Made by a program: the position numbers and the translations under genes. This document shows, one piece after another, positions 7,567 through 15,356 of a stretch of 15,356 nucleotides of DNA. The notes under the pieces are model-generated. The model was not told the origin of the DNA and searched no databases. It was given only the letters and a program-made list of their open reading frames with translations. Source of the DNA: Actinomycetes bacterium. Lineage in GTDB: Bacteria; Actinomycetota; Acidimicrobiia; Acidimicrobiales; Microtrichaceae. The stretch is taken from positions 1 to 15,356 of the forward strand of contig JAEXGP010000405.1 in NCBI GenBank assembly GCA_023450775.1. Reading direction: 5' to 3'. The first letter of the stretch is position 1. The number at the start of each line of letters is the position of its first letter.

Positions 7567-8116
7567 GCCGCCACCGACGGAGCAGCGCCACCGCCCACCA
7601 GACCAACCCGACCAGGGCGAGGAACGCGAGCAAGGGCACCACGACGGCGAGCACCGTCAGGGTGGTGGACACGGCGTCCTCGATCGCGCTGACCACCGGG
7701 TTGCCGAGGCCGCCGGTCGTGGCGGTGACCGCAGGGCGCAACGTCCCGCGCGCCACCTGGACCGTGCCGCCGAGGACCAGGCCCACGCCGCCCGCGAGCA
7801 CCGGGTGCGAGTTGCTCAGCAGGTTCTCCTGGGCGGCGAAGACGATCGCGCCCGAGGCCGGTGCGACGACCAGGCCCACGACGTGCAGCGCCGAGTCGAT
7901 CGCGGCGATCTTGTCGCCGATCAGGTCGAGCAGGAACAGCACGCCGAGCACGACCAGCGTGGGCGTGGCCCCGAGCCAGTCGAAGCTGGCGGACAGCTCG
8001 ACCGCGCCCAGCCGCTGCGCGAGGCCCAGGCCGAACAGCGGGATCCACGGGTTCAGCCCCGACGCGGCGCCCAGCCCGAACGCGCCGAGCAGGTTGGTGA
8101 ACAGCGTGACGTCCAC
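7505..8116 (-). CDS. DUF4126 family integral membrane protein
   Basis: The 203-residue protein is almost entirely hydrophobic, with about five or six helices (near 5-35, 51-70, 75-97, 105-120 and 150-180) and a basic, Pro-rich C-terminus. The segment ASGLNPWIPLFGLGLAQRLG near residues 18-37 is characteristic of DUF4126. The repeated small-residue stretches (APASGAIVFAA, GGLGNPVVSAIEDAVS) also fit this family, which is widespread in actinobacteria and has no assigned function. The GTG start at 8116 gives the expected N-terminus, but neither a Shine-Dalgarno nor a TANNNT signal precedes it. The gene lies 75 nt downstream of the lipoprotein gene on the same strand and may be read through from it. 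Confidence 0.8.
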   Translation of the reverse strand: MDVTLFTNLLGAFGLGAASGLNPWIPLFGLGLAQRLGAVELSASFDWLGATPTLVVLGVLFLLDLIGDKIAAIDSALHVVGLVVAPASGAIVFAAQENLLSNSHPVLAGGVGLVLGGTVQVARGTLRPAVTATTGGLGNPVVSAIEDAVSTTLTVLAVVVPLLAFLALVGLVWWAVALLRRWRLRRRSAGSPSTPVPGPPGWP

Positions 8117-8144
8117 GGAGGGCAGTCTGGTCCCGGTGATCCCG

Positions 8145-8157
8145 GCGCCGTCGGCGC
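8145..8157 (-). terminator. GC-rich hairpin downstream of the lipoprotein gene
   Basis: GCGCCG T CGGCGC is a 13-bp inverted repeat located 34-47 nt past the lipoprotein stop codon. No T tract follows. It could be a weak terminator or only a stem-loop in a bicistronic message with the DUF4126 gene. Confidence 0.3.
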
Positions 8158-8167
8158 GCGGGGCCCG

Positions 8168-8207
8168 GACGTCAGGGCGCGGTGGGCGACGTCAGTTCGC
8201 GGTGAGC
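8168..8207. repeat. Tandem 20-bp duplication spanning the lipoprotein stop codon
   Basis: Two adjacent 20-bp units start at 8168 and 8188 and match at 17 of 20 positions. Both begin GACGTCAG and share CGCGGTG. The second unit encodes the last residues and the stop codon of the lipoprotein hydrolase; the first lies just past the stop. This looks like a short slippage duplication, or a repeated protein-binding site. Confidence 0.7.
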
Positions 8208-9247
8208 AGGTAGTTCCACGCCGCGTCGTACGCGTAGTCGGGCACGCACGCGTCGACCGCGGTCGAGTTGTGGCTCGGCGCCGAGTCCCAGACGCACGTG
8301 GAGCCCAGGTTCGTGATCAACCGTCGCGACCCGCCGTACGGGGCGGCGGCGCTGGTCACGTTGACCTCGGCGCCCGGCATGCCCAGACCGTTCTCCACCG
8401 CGCGCATGCGGCCGATCGCGGGGTCCGACGTGTGCAGCAGCGCACGGATGTTCGTGGGCGACACCTGCAGCGGCGTCTCGGTGATCCACGGGGCCACGGC
8501 GTAGCTGCCGCCGCCCAGGTCGTAGGCGTCGAAGCTGCCGGACAGCATCACGACCCGGGAGAGCGGATAGAACTTGGAGAGGTACAGGCCCACGCCGGCG
8601 CCCTGCGAGTGGCCGATCACCGCGACCTTGGACCAGTCGACCGAGCAGCCCCCGTAGGTGGTGTTCACCTGCGAGCAGACGCCGGCGGTGCGGAACTGGA
8701 ACTTGTCCCAGCCGCTCGTGGGCGCCACCTGCACCAAGTGGTCGAGCAGCTTGGTGAGCCGGTTCACCACGGAGTTGGAGCCGTTCACCGCCGCGATGGG
8801 GTGGTCGTAGGTCTCGCCGACGGGGTCCTGCACGTCGGAGCCGAAGACCACCTCGGAGCGGAACTCGCGGAAGCAGTCGGGGTAGGTGGCGGCTCCCCCG
8901 TCGGGACAGGCACCGGTGGTGCCCAGCGAGCTCGGGTACCGCAGCACGATCACGTGGTAGCCGGCGGCGCGCACGACGTTGGCGAGCTCGCCGAACGCCA
9001 GGGTGGTCGCGCTGGTGCCGGGCACGATGACCGCCAGCTTGTTCTGCGGCGTCCCCGTGGGGGCGTAGGCCAGATGGGTCGACACCGCGTCGCCCGTGAT
9101 CAGCGGATCGGTCACGTTCGGGTTGACCGACCACGACGTGGCGGTACCGGTGCTGCCGCCACCCGACGGCGGCTGCTGGCACGCGGCGAGCACCCCGACG
9201 AGCGCGCTCACCAGCGCGACGGACAGAACCCTACGGATGTGACCCAC
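8192..9247 (-). CDS. Secreted alpha/beta-hydrolase lipoprotein
   Basis: The 351-residue protein starts with a basic, hydrophobic signal peptide and a lipobox (VLAAC, Cys23), so it should be lipid-anchored outside the membrane. The mature part is an alpha/beta hydrolase: strand and oxyanion region AVIVPGT, and nucleophile elbow GHSQG with Ser214. Asp275 in LLHTSDP and His326 in APSHNS are candidates for the triad. Six further cysteines in the mature domain could form three disulfides, as is common in secreted esterases. It is likely an esterase, lipase or polyester depolymerase; the substrate is unknown. GTG 9247 is chosen over a start at 9274 because GGAGGGAG lies six bases upstream and the signal peptide then begins directly. 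It follows the fumarase after 141 nt on the same strand. Confidence 0.87.
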   Translation of the reverse strand: MGHIRRVLSVALVSALVGVLAACQQPPSGGGSTGTATSWSVNPNVTDPLITGDAVSTHLAYAPTGTPQNKLAVIVPGTSATTLAFGELANVVRAAGYHVIVLRYPSSLGTTGACPDGGAATYPDCFREFRSEVVFGSDVQDPVGETYDHPIAAVNGSNSVVNRLTKLLDHLVQVAPTSGWDKFQFRTAGVCSQVNTTYGGCSVDWSKVAVIGHSQGAGVGLYLSKFYPLSRVVMLSGSFDAYDLGGGSYAVAPWITETPLQVSPTNIRALLHTSDPAIGRMRAVENGLGMPGAEVNVTSAAAPYGGSRRLITNLGSTCVWDSAPSHNSTAVDACVPDYAYDAAWNYLLTAN

Positions 9248-9253
9248 GGCACG

Positions 9254-9261
9254 CTCCCTCC
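9254..9261 (-). promoter_or_regulatory. Ribosome binding site of the lipoprotein hydrolase
   Basis: GGAGGGAG on the minus strand ends six bases before GTG 9247 and decides the start codon. No TANNNT box is present in the 60 bases upstream. Confidence 0.65.
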
Positions 9262-9339
9262 AAACCGTGGACACAGTGCCACAGTTGCGGGTGTCGCGGC
9301 AACGAGCCCGAACCCGGTTCGGTGCCGGTCGACCGCTGC

Positions 9340-9379
9340 GCGACCGGGTCGCAGGTCCCGGTCGCCGGGGCTCAGCGAC
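9340..9379 (-). terminator. Cluster of short GC stem-loops downstream of the fumarase
   Basis: Within 50 nt past the fumarase stop lie GTCGC (9361-9365) with GCGAC (9375-9379), and GCGAC (9340-9344) with GTCGC (9348-9352). Each makes a 5-bp stem with a short loop. There is no T tract, so termination is only a possibility. Confidence 0.25.
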
Positions 9380-9388
9380 GGGGACCGC

Positions 9389-11020
<1,632 letters not shown>

Positions 11021-11032
11021 GGGCCAACGATA
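11021..11032 (-). promoter_or_regulatory. Leaderless-type -10 element of the fumarase
   Basis: On the minus strand TATCGT (11032-11027) is followed by six bases and then ATG 11020. No Shine-Dalgarno sequence is visible. Confidence 0.5.
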
Positions 11033-11051
11033 CGGCCCGCCCTCGCGCCGC

Positions 11052-11121
11052 TCCGAAACGGGGACCGGACCCCGGACGTGGCTTCGGACCTCCTGTGGGC
11101 CGGGGGATACGCTCGTCCCCC
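11052..11121 (+). promoter_or_regulatory. Promoter/operator region of the LAL regulator with nested inverted repeats
   Basis: TACGCT at 11108-11113 fits a -10 box and would give a short leader of about 15 nt with the ribosome site. It sits exactly in the loop of an inverted repeat, GGGGGA (11102-11107) and TCCCCC (11116-11121). Further upstream TCCGAA (11052-11057) and TTCGGA (11083-11088) flank CGGGG/CCCCG (11059-11063, 11070-11074). The symmetry suggests regulator binding, perhaps autoregulation, but GC-rich DNA gives such repeats by chance too. Confidence 0.4.
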
Positions 11122-11122
11122 T

Positions 11123-11128
11123 AGGAGG
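11123..11128 (+). promoter_or_regulatory. Strong Shine-Dalgarno site of the LAL regulator
   Basis: AGGAGG lies seven bases before ATG 11136 and decides the start against the longer open frame that begins inside the fumarase region. Confidence 0.8.
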
Positions 11129-11135
11129 GCTCACC

Positions 11136-13664
11136 ATGGCGGAGATGCAGGGCTCGGGCACCGTCCCGCACGCCCGCTCGTCGTTGCTCGGGCGGGAGGA
11201 CGTCGTCGCGCGGGTGCTCGACCTGCTGCGGACCGACGGGATCCGCCTGGTGACCGTGACCGGCTTGAGCGGCGTCGGCAAGACGTCCGTGGCCGACGAG
11301 GTGGCGCGCCGCGTGGTCCACGAGGAGCCGGTGGGCGTCCGGCGAGTCCGACTCGACGACGGCAGCACCGATCCGGCCGACCTCGACGCCGAGCTCGCGA
11401 GCCCCTCGCTCATGGAGGCCGACTCGCGGCCTCCCGAGGGCCGGACCAGGCTGCTGCTGCTCGACGGCTTCGAGCGCCACCTCGACGCGGCGCCCCGCCT
11501 GGGTCAGGCGCTCGACGAGGACCCCGATCTCACGCTGCTGGTGACCAGCATCGTGCCGCTCGGGCTGCGGGGGGAGCACCTGGTGCGACTCGGCCCGCTG
11601 CCCGTCCCCGACGGCACCGAGCCGACCGCCGCGGACGTGCTGGCGTCGCCGGCGGCGCAGCTCCTGGCCGAACGGATCGCCGCGCTCGACCCGGCGTTCT
11701 CGCCCAACGAGGACGACGCCCAGGACATCGCAGAGCTGTGCCGGCGCCTGGACGGGCTACCCCTGGCGATCGAGCTCGCCGCGGCACGGTGCGCGTCGAG
11801 CGGCGTCGCCCAGGTCCTCGACCAGCTCGGACGTCGCTCCACGCTGGACCTGCTCGACCGCGGCTCCTCCGACGCGGCCGACCGCCACCGCGACCTGCGG
11901 CGCACGCTGGAGTGGACCCACGACCTGCTCGACCCCGACGAGCGCATCGCGTTCCGTCGCCTCGGCGCGTTCGTCGGCCCGATCACGTGGGACGACGCCG
12001 TCGCCGTCGTCTCGGACTGCGAGCTGGACGCCGACCGCGCCTGGGACGCGCTGGCGGGCCTCGTGTCCACCGGGCTCGTGATCCAGGTCGACGCCGCGGG
12101 ATCCCGACGCCTCCAGATGCTCGCCTCCGTGCGCGAGCTGGCGCGCGAGCACCTGTCGAGCGCGGCGGAGTCCGAGACGACCCGGGATCGGCACGCGGCG
12201 CACTTCCTCGCCCGGGCCCAATCCCTGGCCACCCGGCTGTGGAGCGCGGAGCAGGGCGTGGTGCGGCCGCTCATCCACGCGGATGCCGACGAGTACGCCG
12301 CCGCGTCCGACGCCCTCCGTGCCGCAGGCCGCGCACCCGACGCGGTTCGACTGCTCTCCTGCGTCCACACCGCATGGATCGATGCCGGACGGACCGCGGT
12401 CGCCGGCGAGCAGCTGCGCTCGCTCCTCGACGCCACCGCCGGGACGCTGGACCCCGCGGTCGAGGCCGCCGCGTGGGTGAGCGTCGCCGATCTCTTCTAC
12501 TGGACCCGCGCCTCTTGGGCGCCGACGAGCCGCGACCGGGCGGACGTGGTGCTCGACCAGCTCGGCCAGGCGGTCGAGGCCGCGCAGCGGGCGTCGCGCC
12601 CCGACCTCACGCTCCGGGCGATGTGGACGATGATCCACCTCCACCTGACCTCCGAGGACCTGGACGCGGCCCGGGCGATCGTCGAGCGGGCGACCGAGCT
12701 CGCGGCGTCGTCGGACGAGGGGTGGTGGACCACCCGGCTGCTCTCGATCTCGGGCGTGGTCGCCAACCAGCAGGGCCGCAACGACGACGCGGTCCGCGAC
12801 GCATCGCAGGCCATCCGCCGGGCGCACGAGGAGGGCGACGCGTGGCAGGTGCTGCGCACGACGTTCGTGCTCGCCGGCATCGGCGGCATCGAGCAGCGCC
12901 CCGAGTACGCGCTCGTCGATCTGGAGGCGACGGTGGCGACGGCGGTCGAGATGGACGACGCGCAGGCCGAAGGCACGCTCCGCGTGATGCTCGCCCTGTC
13001 ACGCCTGAGCCGCGGCGATGTGGTCCCGGCCGTCGAGGAGGTGGGCCGCGCGCTGCGGGCGTGCCGGCGATCGGGCCACTGGTACGTGGAGGAGATCTGC
13101 GTGGCCGCGCTCGTCCTCGCCTCGGTCGCGGCCGGCAGGACCGAGACGGGCGCCGTGCTGCACGGCGGCCTCGTCGGCGTGCTCGGGCAGTTCAGGTCCC
13201 GCCTGTCGCCGCAGCACGTGGCGATCTACGACTTCGGGGTCGAGCACCTCCGCTCGGAGCTCGGCCAGGAGCGGTTCGACGCCGCCGTGCGGCAGGGCGC
13301 GGCGCTCGGATGGCGGCAGCTGCTCGAGGTGTGCGACGAGCTCGTGGGGCAGGTCGCCGGTGCCGACCCCGACGGGGCGAGCACGTCTGCCGGCCCCCAC
13401 GTCGAGGCAGCGGAGGCGTCGCCGCTCACCGACCGCGAGATCCAGGTGCTGGCCCTCATCGCCGACGGTGCGTCGAACAAAGACGTCGCGGTGCACCTCG
13501 GTCTCCGCCCCAAGACCGTGATGCACCACGCGTCGAACATCTACCGGAAGCTGGGTGTCACCGGGCGCGCCGAGGCCGTGTCCGTGGCGATCCGCGCCGG
13601 ACTGCTCGACCGGGCGAAGGACCAGCGGGACCTCACCACCGGCTCGCGCTCCACCGAGCCGTAG
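11136..13664 (+). CDS. LAL-type transcriptional regulator: NTPase, TPR-like region, LuxR HTH
   Basis: The 842-residue protein has the layout of large ATP-binding regulators of the LuxR family. An N-terminal STAND/NB-ARC-type ATPase shows Walker A GLSGVGKTS (43-51), Walker B RLLLLDGFE (about 109-117) and the GLPLAIELAAAR motif, followed by a winged-helix-like part. Residues of about 340-740 are helical and TPR-like, the usual ligand or partner-sensing region. The C-terminal LuxR helix-turn-helix starts with LTDREIQVL at 764 and includes GASNKDVAVHLGLRPKTVMHHASNIYRKLGV. It should bind DNA and control a target set that cannot be read from the sequence; the divergent fumarase is the closest candidate. 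An excellent Shine-Dalgarno site fixes the start. No BTAD (SARP) domain is present. Confidence 0.92.
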   Translation: MAEMQGSGTVPHARSSLLGREDVVARVLDLLRTDGIRLVTVTGLSGVGKTSVADEVARRVVHEEPVGVRRVRLDDGSTDPADLDAELASPSLMEADSRPPEGRTRLLLLDGFERHLDAAPRLGQALDEDPDLTLLVTSIVPLGLRGEHLVRLGPLPVPDGTEPTAADVLASPAAQLLAERIAALDPAFSPNEDDAQDIAELCRRLDGLPLAIELAAARCASSGVAQVLDQLGRRSTLDLLDRGSSDAADRHRDLRRTLEWTHDLLDPDERIAFRRLGAFVGPITWDDAVAVVSDCELDADRAWDALAGLVSTGLVIQVDAAGSRRLQMLASVRELAREHLSSAAESETTRDRHAAHFLARAQSLATRLWSAEQGVVRPLIHADADEYAAASDALRAAGRAPDAVRLLSCVHTAWIDAGRTAVAGEQLRSLLDATAGTLDPAVEAAAWVSVADLFYWTRASWAPTSRDRADVVLDQLGQAVEAAQRASRPDLTLRAMWTMIHLHLTSEDLDAARAIVERATELAASSDEGWWTTRLLSISGVVANQQGRNDDAVRDASQAIRRAHEEGDAWQVLRTTFVLAGIGGIEQRPEYALVDLEATVATAVEMDDAQAEGTLRVMLALSRLSRGDVVPAVEEVGRALRACRRSGHWYVEEICVAALVLASVAAGRTETGAVLHGGLVGVLGQFRSRLSPQHVAIYDFGVEHLRSELGQERFDAAVRQGAALGWRQLLEVCDELVGQVAGADPDGASTSAGPHVEAAEASPLTDREIQVLALIADGASNKDVAVHLGLRPKTVMHHASNIYRKLGVTGRAEAVSVAIRAGLLDRAKDQRDLTTGSRSTEP

Positions 13665-13777
13665 GCCGCTCGCACGTCCGGCGGCATCCACGCCTCGGCG
13701 ACATCCCTCACCGGCGCCGGCGCCGTCCGGGACGCCGTGCGGCATGCGTGGAAGTGGACGAGGAACAGACCAGCCAT
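13541..13777 (-). CDS. Possible small antisense-overlapping protein (78 residues)
   Basis: ATG 13777 opens a frame beginning MAGLFLVHFHACRTAS and including DVAEAWMPPDVRAAY. AGGGGG lies six bases upstream. Third positions are mostly G/C in the 113 bases beyond the LAL stop, which no other gene explains. The second half runs antisense through the end of the LAL gene, where wobble positions coincide, so codon bias there is not independent evidence. I do not recognise it. Confidence 0.22.
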   Translation of the reverse strand: MAGLFLVHFHACRTASRTAPAPVRDVAEAWMPPDVRAAYGSVEREPVVRSRWSFARSSSPARIATDTASARPVTPSFR

Positions 13778-13985
13778 CGGAGACCCCCTGGGTCCGACGC
13801 CGGCGCGAACGGCGTCCCCCGGAGCCTGCGCACGGCGGCGGCGCGACGGCATCGGTCAGATGCCCGTCTCGGTCATCTGCCCTATACGGCTCCTCGGCGG
13901 ATGTGCCGATGGTCCCCGGTTCTTCGGCGTGCCGTGGTCGCCCGGCGACCATGGCGTACGCCAGAGCGGCACGCGACGCGGCCGG
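13665..13985. other. Intergenic stretch between convergent genes
   Basis: These 321 bases hold no secure gene. They contain a perfect 14-bp palindrome of alternating CGGC/GCCG (13712-13725), about 50 nt past the LAL stop, which may act as a terminator. They also contain an inverted repeat CAGATG (13857-13862) and CATCTG (13874-13879) and an AT-richer CCCTATACGG (13880-13889). A weak small frame on the minus strand is listed separately. Confidence 0.5.
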
Positions 13986-14654
13986 TCAGTCCTGGGGGTC
14001 CTCGGCGTCCGCCTCGGGAACGGCACGGGTGAGGATCGACTCCTGGTGGCCCGTGAGCTCGAACGCTCGGGACAGCAGCGAGGGGGCGTTGCCGCGCCCG
14101 GAGCGGGCCGCCGGGCGCCGGGCGGCCGGACGCCGCGGACGAGCGGACGCCGCCACGGGTTCCGGCTCGGGACGCGTCGTGGGTTCCGGCTCGGGCTCGG
14201 GTTCGGGCGTCGCCTCGACCACGACGACCGGGTCGAGCGCCGAGGCCACTGCCGGCTCCGGCTCCGGCTCGACCGGTTCGGGCTCGACGTCGAGGACCGG
14301 CTCCGGTTCCGACGCCACCTCGGGCTCCGGCTCGGGCTCCGTCACCAGGACGGGCTCGGGCTCCACGACCGGGTCGGGCTCGACCGTCTCGGCACGGGGC
14401 GTCCGGGCCGGAACCGGTTCGAGGACGGCGATCGCCGCGACGTCGCCGTTCGCGGCGGCCGACCCCGGTCGACGGTCGGTGGCGGTCCAACCCCGGGGGA
14501 TCGTCAGCCGCTCGACGTGGAACTCGCACAGCTCCTGCACCGGGGCGGAGCGCCGCGAGAGCGGGTCGAGCCACAGCTGCAGAGCGACAGGGTCGAAGGC
14601 GACCCGCGCCGCCGCGGGGCGGTCGCACCCCGGTCGCATGCAGGTCCTCGCCAC
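13986..14654 (-). CDS. DUF3499 family protein with Pro-Glu-rich tail
   Basis: The 222-residue protein begins with about 60 residues typical of the actinobacterial DUF3499 family: RTCMRPGCDRPAAARVAF, LCEFH and ERLTIPRGW. C5, C10, C43 and H46 could bind a metal, as in a small zinc ribbon. Residues of about 90-170 are a repetitive acidic linker of EPEP and EPEPEP units, followed by an Arg/Ala-rich basic stretch (170-190) and a short C-terminal helix. The function of the family is unknown. GTG 14654 lies nine bases past the stop of the upstream dehydrogenase-like gene, so they may form an operon. TAGCCT six bases before the GTG also fits a leaderless internal promoter. DUF3499 genes in other actinobacteria are usually shorter; the long tail is unusual as far as I know. 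Confidence 0.85.
   Translation of the reverse strand: MARTCMRPGCDRPAAARVAFDPVALQLWLDPLSRRSAPVQELCEFHVERLTIPRGWTATDRRPGSAAANGDVAAIAVLEPVPARTPRAETVEPDPVVEPEPVLVTEPEPEPEVASEPEPVLDVEPEPVEPEPEPAVASALDPVVVVEATPEPEPEPEPTTRPEPEPVAASARPRRPAARRPAARSGRGNAPSLLSRAFELTGHQESILTRAVPEADAEDPQD
14160..14400. repeat. Low-complexity GGCTCC/GGTTCG-type repeat encoding Pro-Glu units
   Basis: Imperfect 6-bp units read as Glu-Pro on the minus strand and as Ser-Gly on the plus strand. The repeat lies inside the DUF3499 coding region and keeps its frame. It is a likely hotspot for length variation by slippage. Confidence 0.8.
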
Positions 14655-14666
14655 GCCCGCAGGCTA
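14655..14666 (-). promoter_or_regulatory. Possible leaderless -10 box overlapping a stop codon
   Basis: On the minus strand TAGCCT (14666-14661) lies six bases before GTG 14654. Its first three bases are the TAG stop codon of the upstream gene. Confidence 0.4.
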
Positions 14667-15356
14667 TCGGAGCAGGTCGTCGATCCCGTCGAGCGTCGTC
14701 GTGTCCTCCGCCGCACCGCCGGCGGGGCCGTCGAGCGCGAGGTGCTCGAGCACCACGTCGTCCCGGGCCAGCAGATCGACCACCGTCCCGGCGAACACGT
14801 CGGGATCGAGGTCGGGTCCGCACTCCGCGTGACCTACGCGCACGCCGTCGCCCACGGGGAGGTGCTCGCGCACCAGGTCGGTGGCGGCCCGGTCCAGGGT
14901 GTCTGCGTCCTCGGCGACGGATCGGCCGACGAGCAGCACGCGGGCGGACGGCGCCAGCGACGGGGCCAGCCCCGACACCAGCGAGAGCGGCCCGCGCACC
15001 GCGGCCGCGAACCGCTCGTCCAGACCGTCGTCGACCGCCGACCGGTCCGCGACGTGCACGACCACGTCGAGCGTCGCAGCCCGGGTGACGAACTCGCAGG
15101 CGGCCTCGACGGCGTCGTCCGACCCGAGGTCGCAGAGCACCGGCACGGCCCGACCCTGGGCCAGGCCGTCCACCGCGTCGACCAGACCGCCGAGGTCCCG
15201 GTCCACGAGCAGCACGCGGGCGCCCCGTTCCACCAGCTCTGCGGCGAGCGCGCCGCCGAGGTCGCCGGCGGCTGCGGTCACGAGCGCCACCCGGCCGTCC
15301 ATGTCCGCGACCGGCTCGCTCGACGGCTCCGGTCCGGCCTCGGGTCGCCTCGCCAC
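14664..15356 (-). CDS. Degenerate short-chain dehydrogenase-like protein (may be 5' partial)
   Basis: The visible 230 residues show a Rossmann fold at residues 22-53 (VALVTAAAGDLGGALAAELVERGARVLLVDRD), which is the start of an SDR protein. The glycine motif is altered: the first Gly of TGxxxGxG is Ala here (T27-A-A-A-G31-D-L-G34). The NNAG motif is replaced by HVAD (101-104). After the strand ending at S146 there is no YxxxK pair, so classical dehydrogenase catalysis is unlikely. It may be a regulatory, binding-only or divergent member. The first codon is a GTG at the window edge, so the real start may lie outside; Met19 (15302) just before the Rossmann strand is an alternative. It precedes the DUF3499 gene by nine bases, which suggests co-transcription. 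Confidence 0.75.
   Translation of the reverse strand: MARRPEAGPEPSSEPVADMDGRVALVTAAAGDLGGALAAELVERGARVLLVDRDLGGLVDAVDGLAQGRAVPVLCDLGSDDAVEAACEFVTRAATLDVVVHVADRSAVDDGLDERFAAAVRGPLSLVSGLAPSLAPSARVLLVGRSVAEDADTLDRAATDLVREHLPVGDGVRVGHAECGPDLDPDVFAGTVVDLLARDDVVLEHLALDGPAGGAAEDTTTLDGIDDLLR

Noticed and set aside
11021..11413. N-terminal extension of the fumarase frame
   Set aside because: It is antisense to the start of the LAL gene, has a Ser/Thr/Arg-rich shadow translation, and the fumarase family begins at ATG 11020.
13880..13889. AT-richer CCCTATACGG as a promoter
   Set aside because: Neither strand has a complete TANNNT here and no supported gene starts at a fitting distance.
13555..14832. 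Plus-strand frame with long Gly-Ser repeats
   Set aside because: It is the complement of the Pro-Glu repeat of the DUF3499 gene, whose N-terminus has a recognisable family signature on the minus strand.

Overview
The window is very GC-rich (roughly 70% or more by eye) with GTG starts and almost only G/C in third codon positions. A DUF3499 gene, a LuxR-type ATPase regulator (LAL), a mycobacterial-type D-aminoacylase-like amidohydrolase and actinobacterial-style leaderless start signals point to an actinobacterium. An ER/SipW-type signal peptidase and a one-chain class I fumarase would fit Acidimicrobiia, but that placement is inference. I see no rRNA, tRNA, CRISPR array, insertion sequence or phage gene; it looks like an ordinary chromosomal segment.

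Layout. (1) 1-1704 (+): the 3' part of a large membrane protein that joins a glycosyltransferase-like remnant, four membrane helices, a PilZ (c-di-GMP-binding) domain and a complete SipW-like signal peptidase in one chain. (2) 1749-4013 (-): a GH29 alpha-L-fucosidase followed by a small two-helix membrane protein. (3) 4038-5465 (+): a CrtI/PYROXD2-like FAD oxidoreductase, diverging from the fucosidase only 24 bp away. The two share one symmetric -10 element. (4) 5509-7272 (-): a D-aminoacylase-like amidohydrolase with a repeated upstream element. (5) 7426-8116: a possible micro-ORF and a DUF4126 membrane protein. (6) 8192-9247 (-): a secreted alpha/beta-hydrolase lipoprotein. (7) 9389-11020 (-): a class I Fe-S fumarase, diverging from (8) 11136-13664 (+): an 842-residue LAL regulator. 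(9) 13665-13985: a spacer with no secure gene. (10) 13986-15356 (-): a DUF3499 protein with a Pro-Glu-rich tail, and upstream of it a degenerate short-chain dehydrogenase-like protein that reaches the window edge.

The genes do not form one pathway. The two most notable signals are the PilZ-signal peptidase fusion, which suggests second-messenger control of a membrane protease, and the set of start codons preceded at 6-7 nt by TANNNT. The latter implies that leaderless transcription is common here, including one back-to-back promoter whose two -10 boxes share a TA dinucleotide. Three other genes carry clear Shine-Dalgarno sequences, so the window mixes leaderless and leadered genes.
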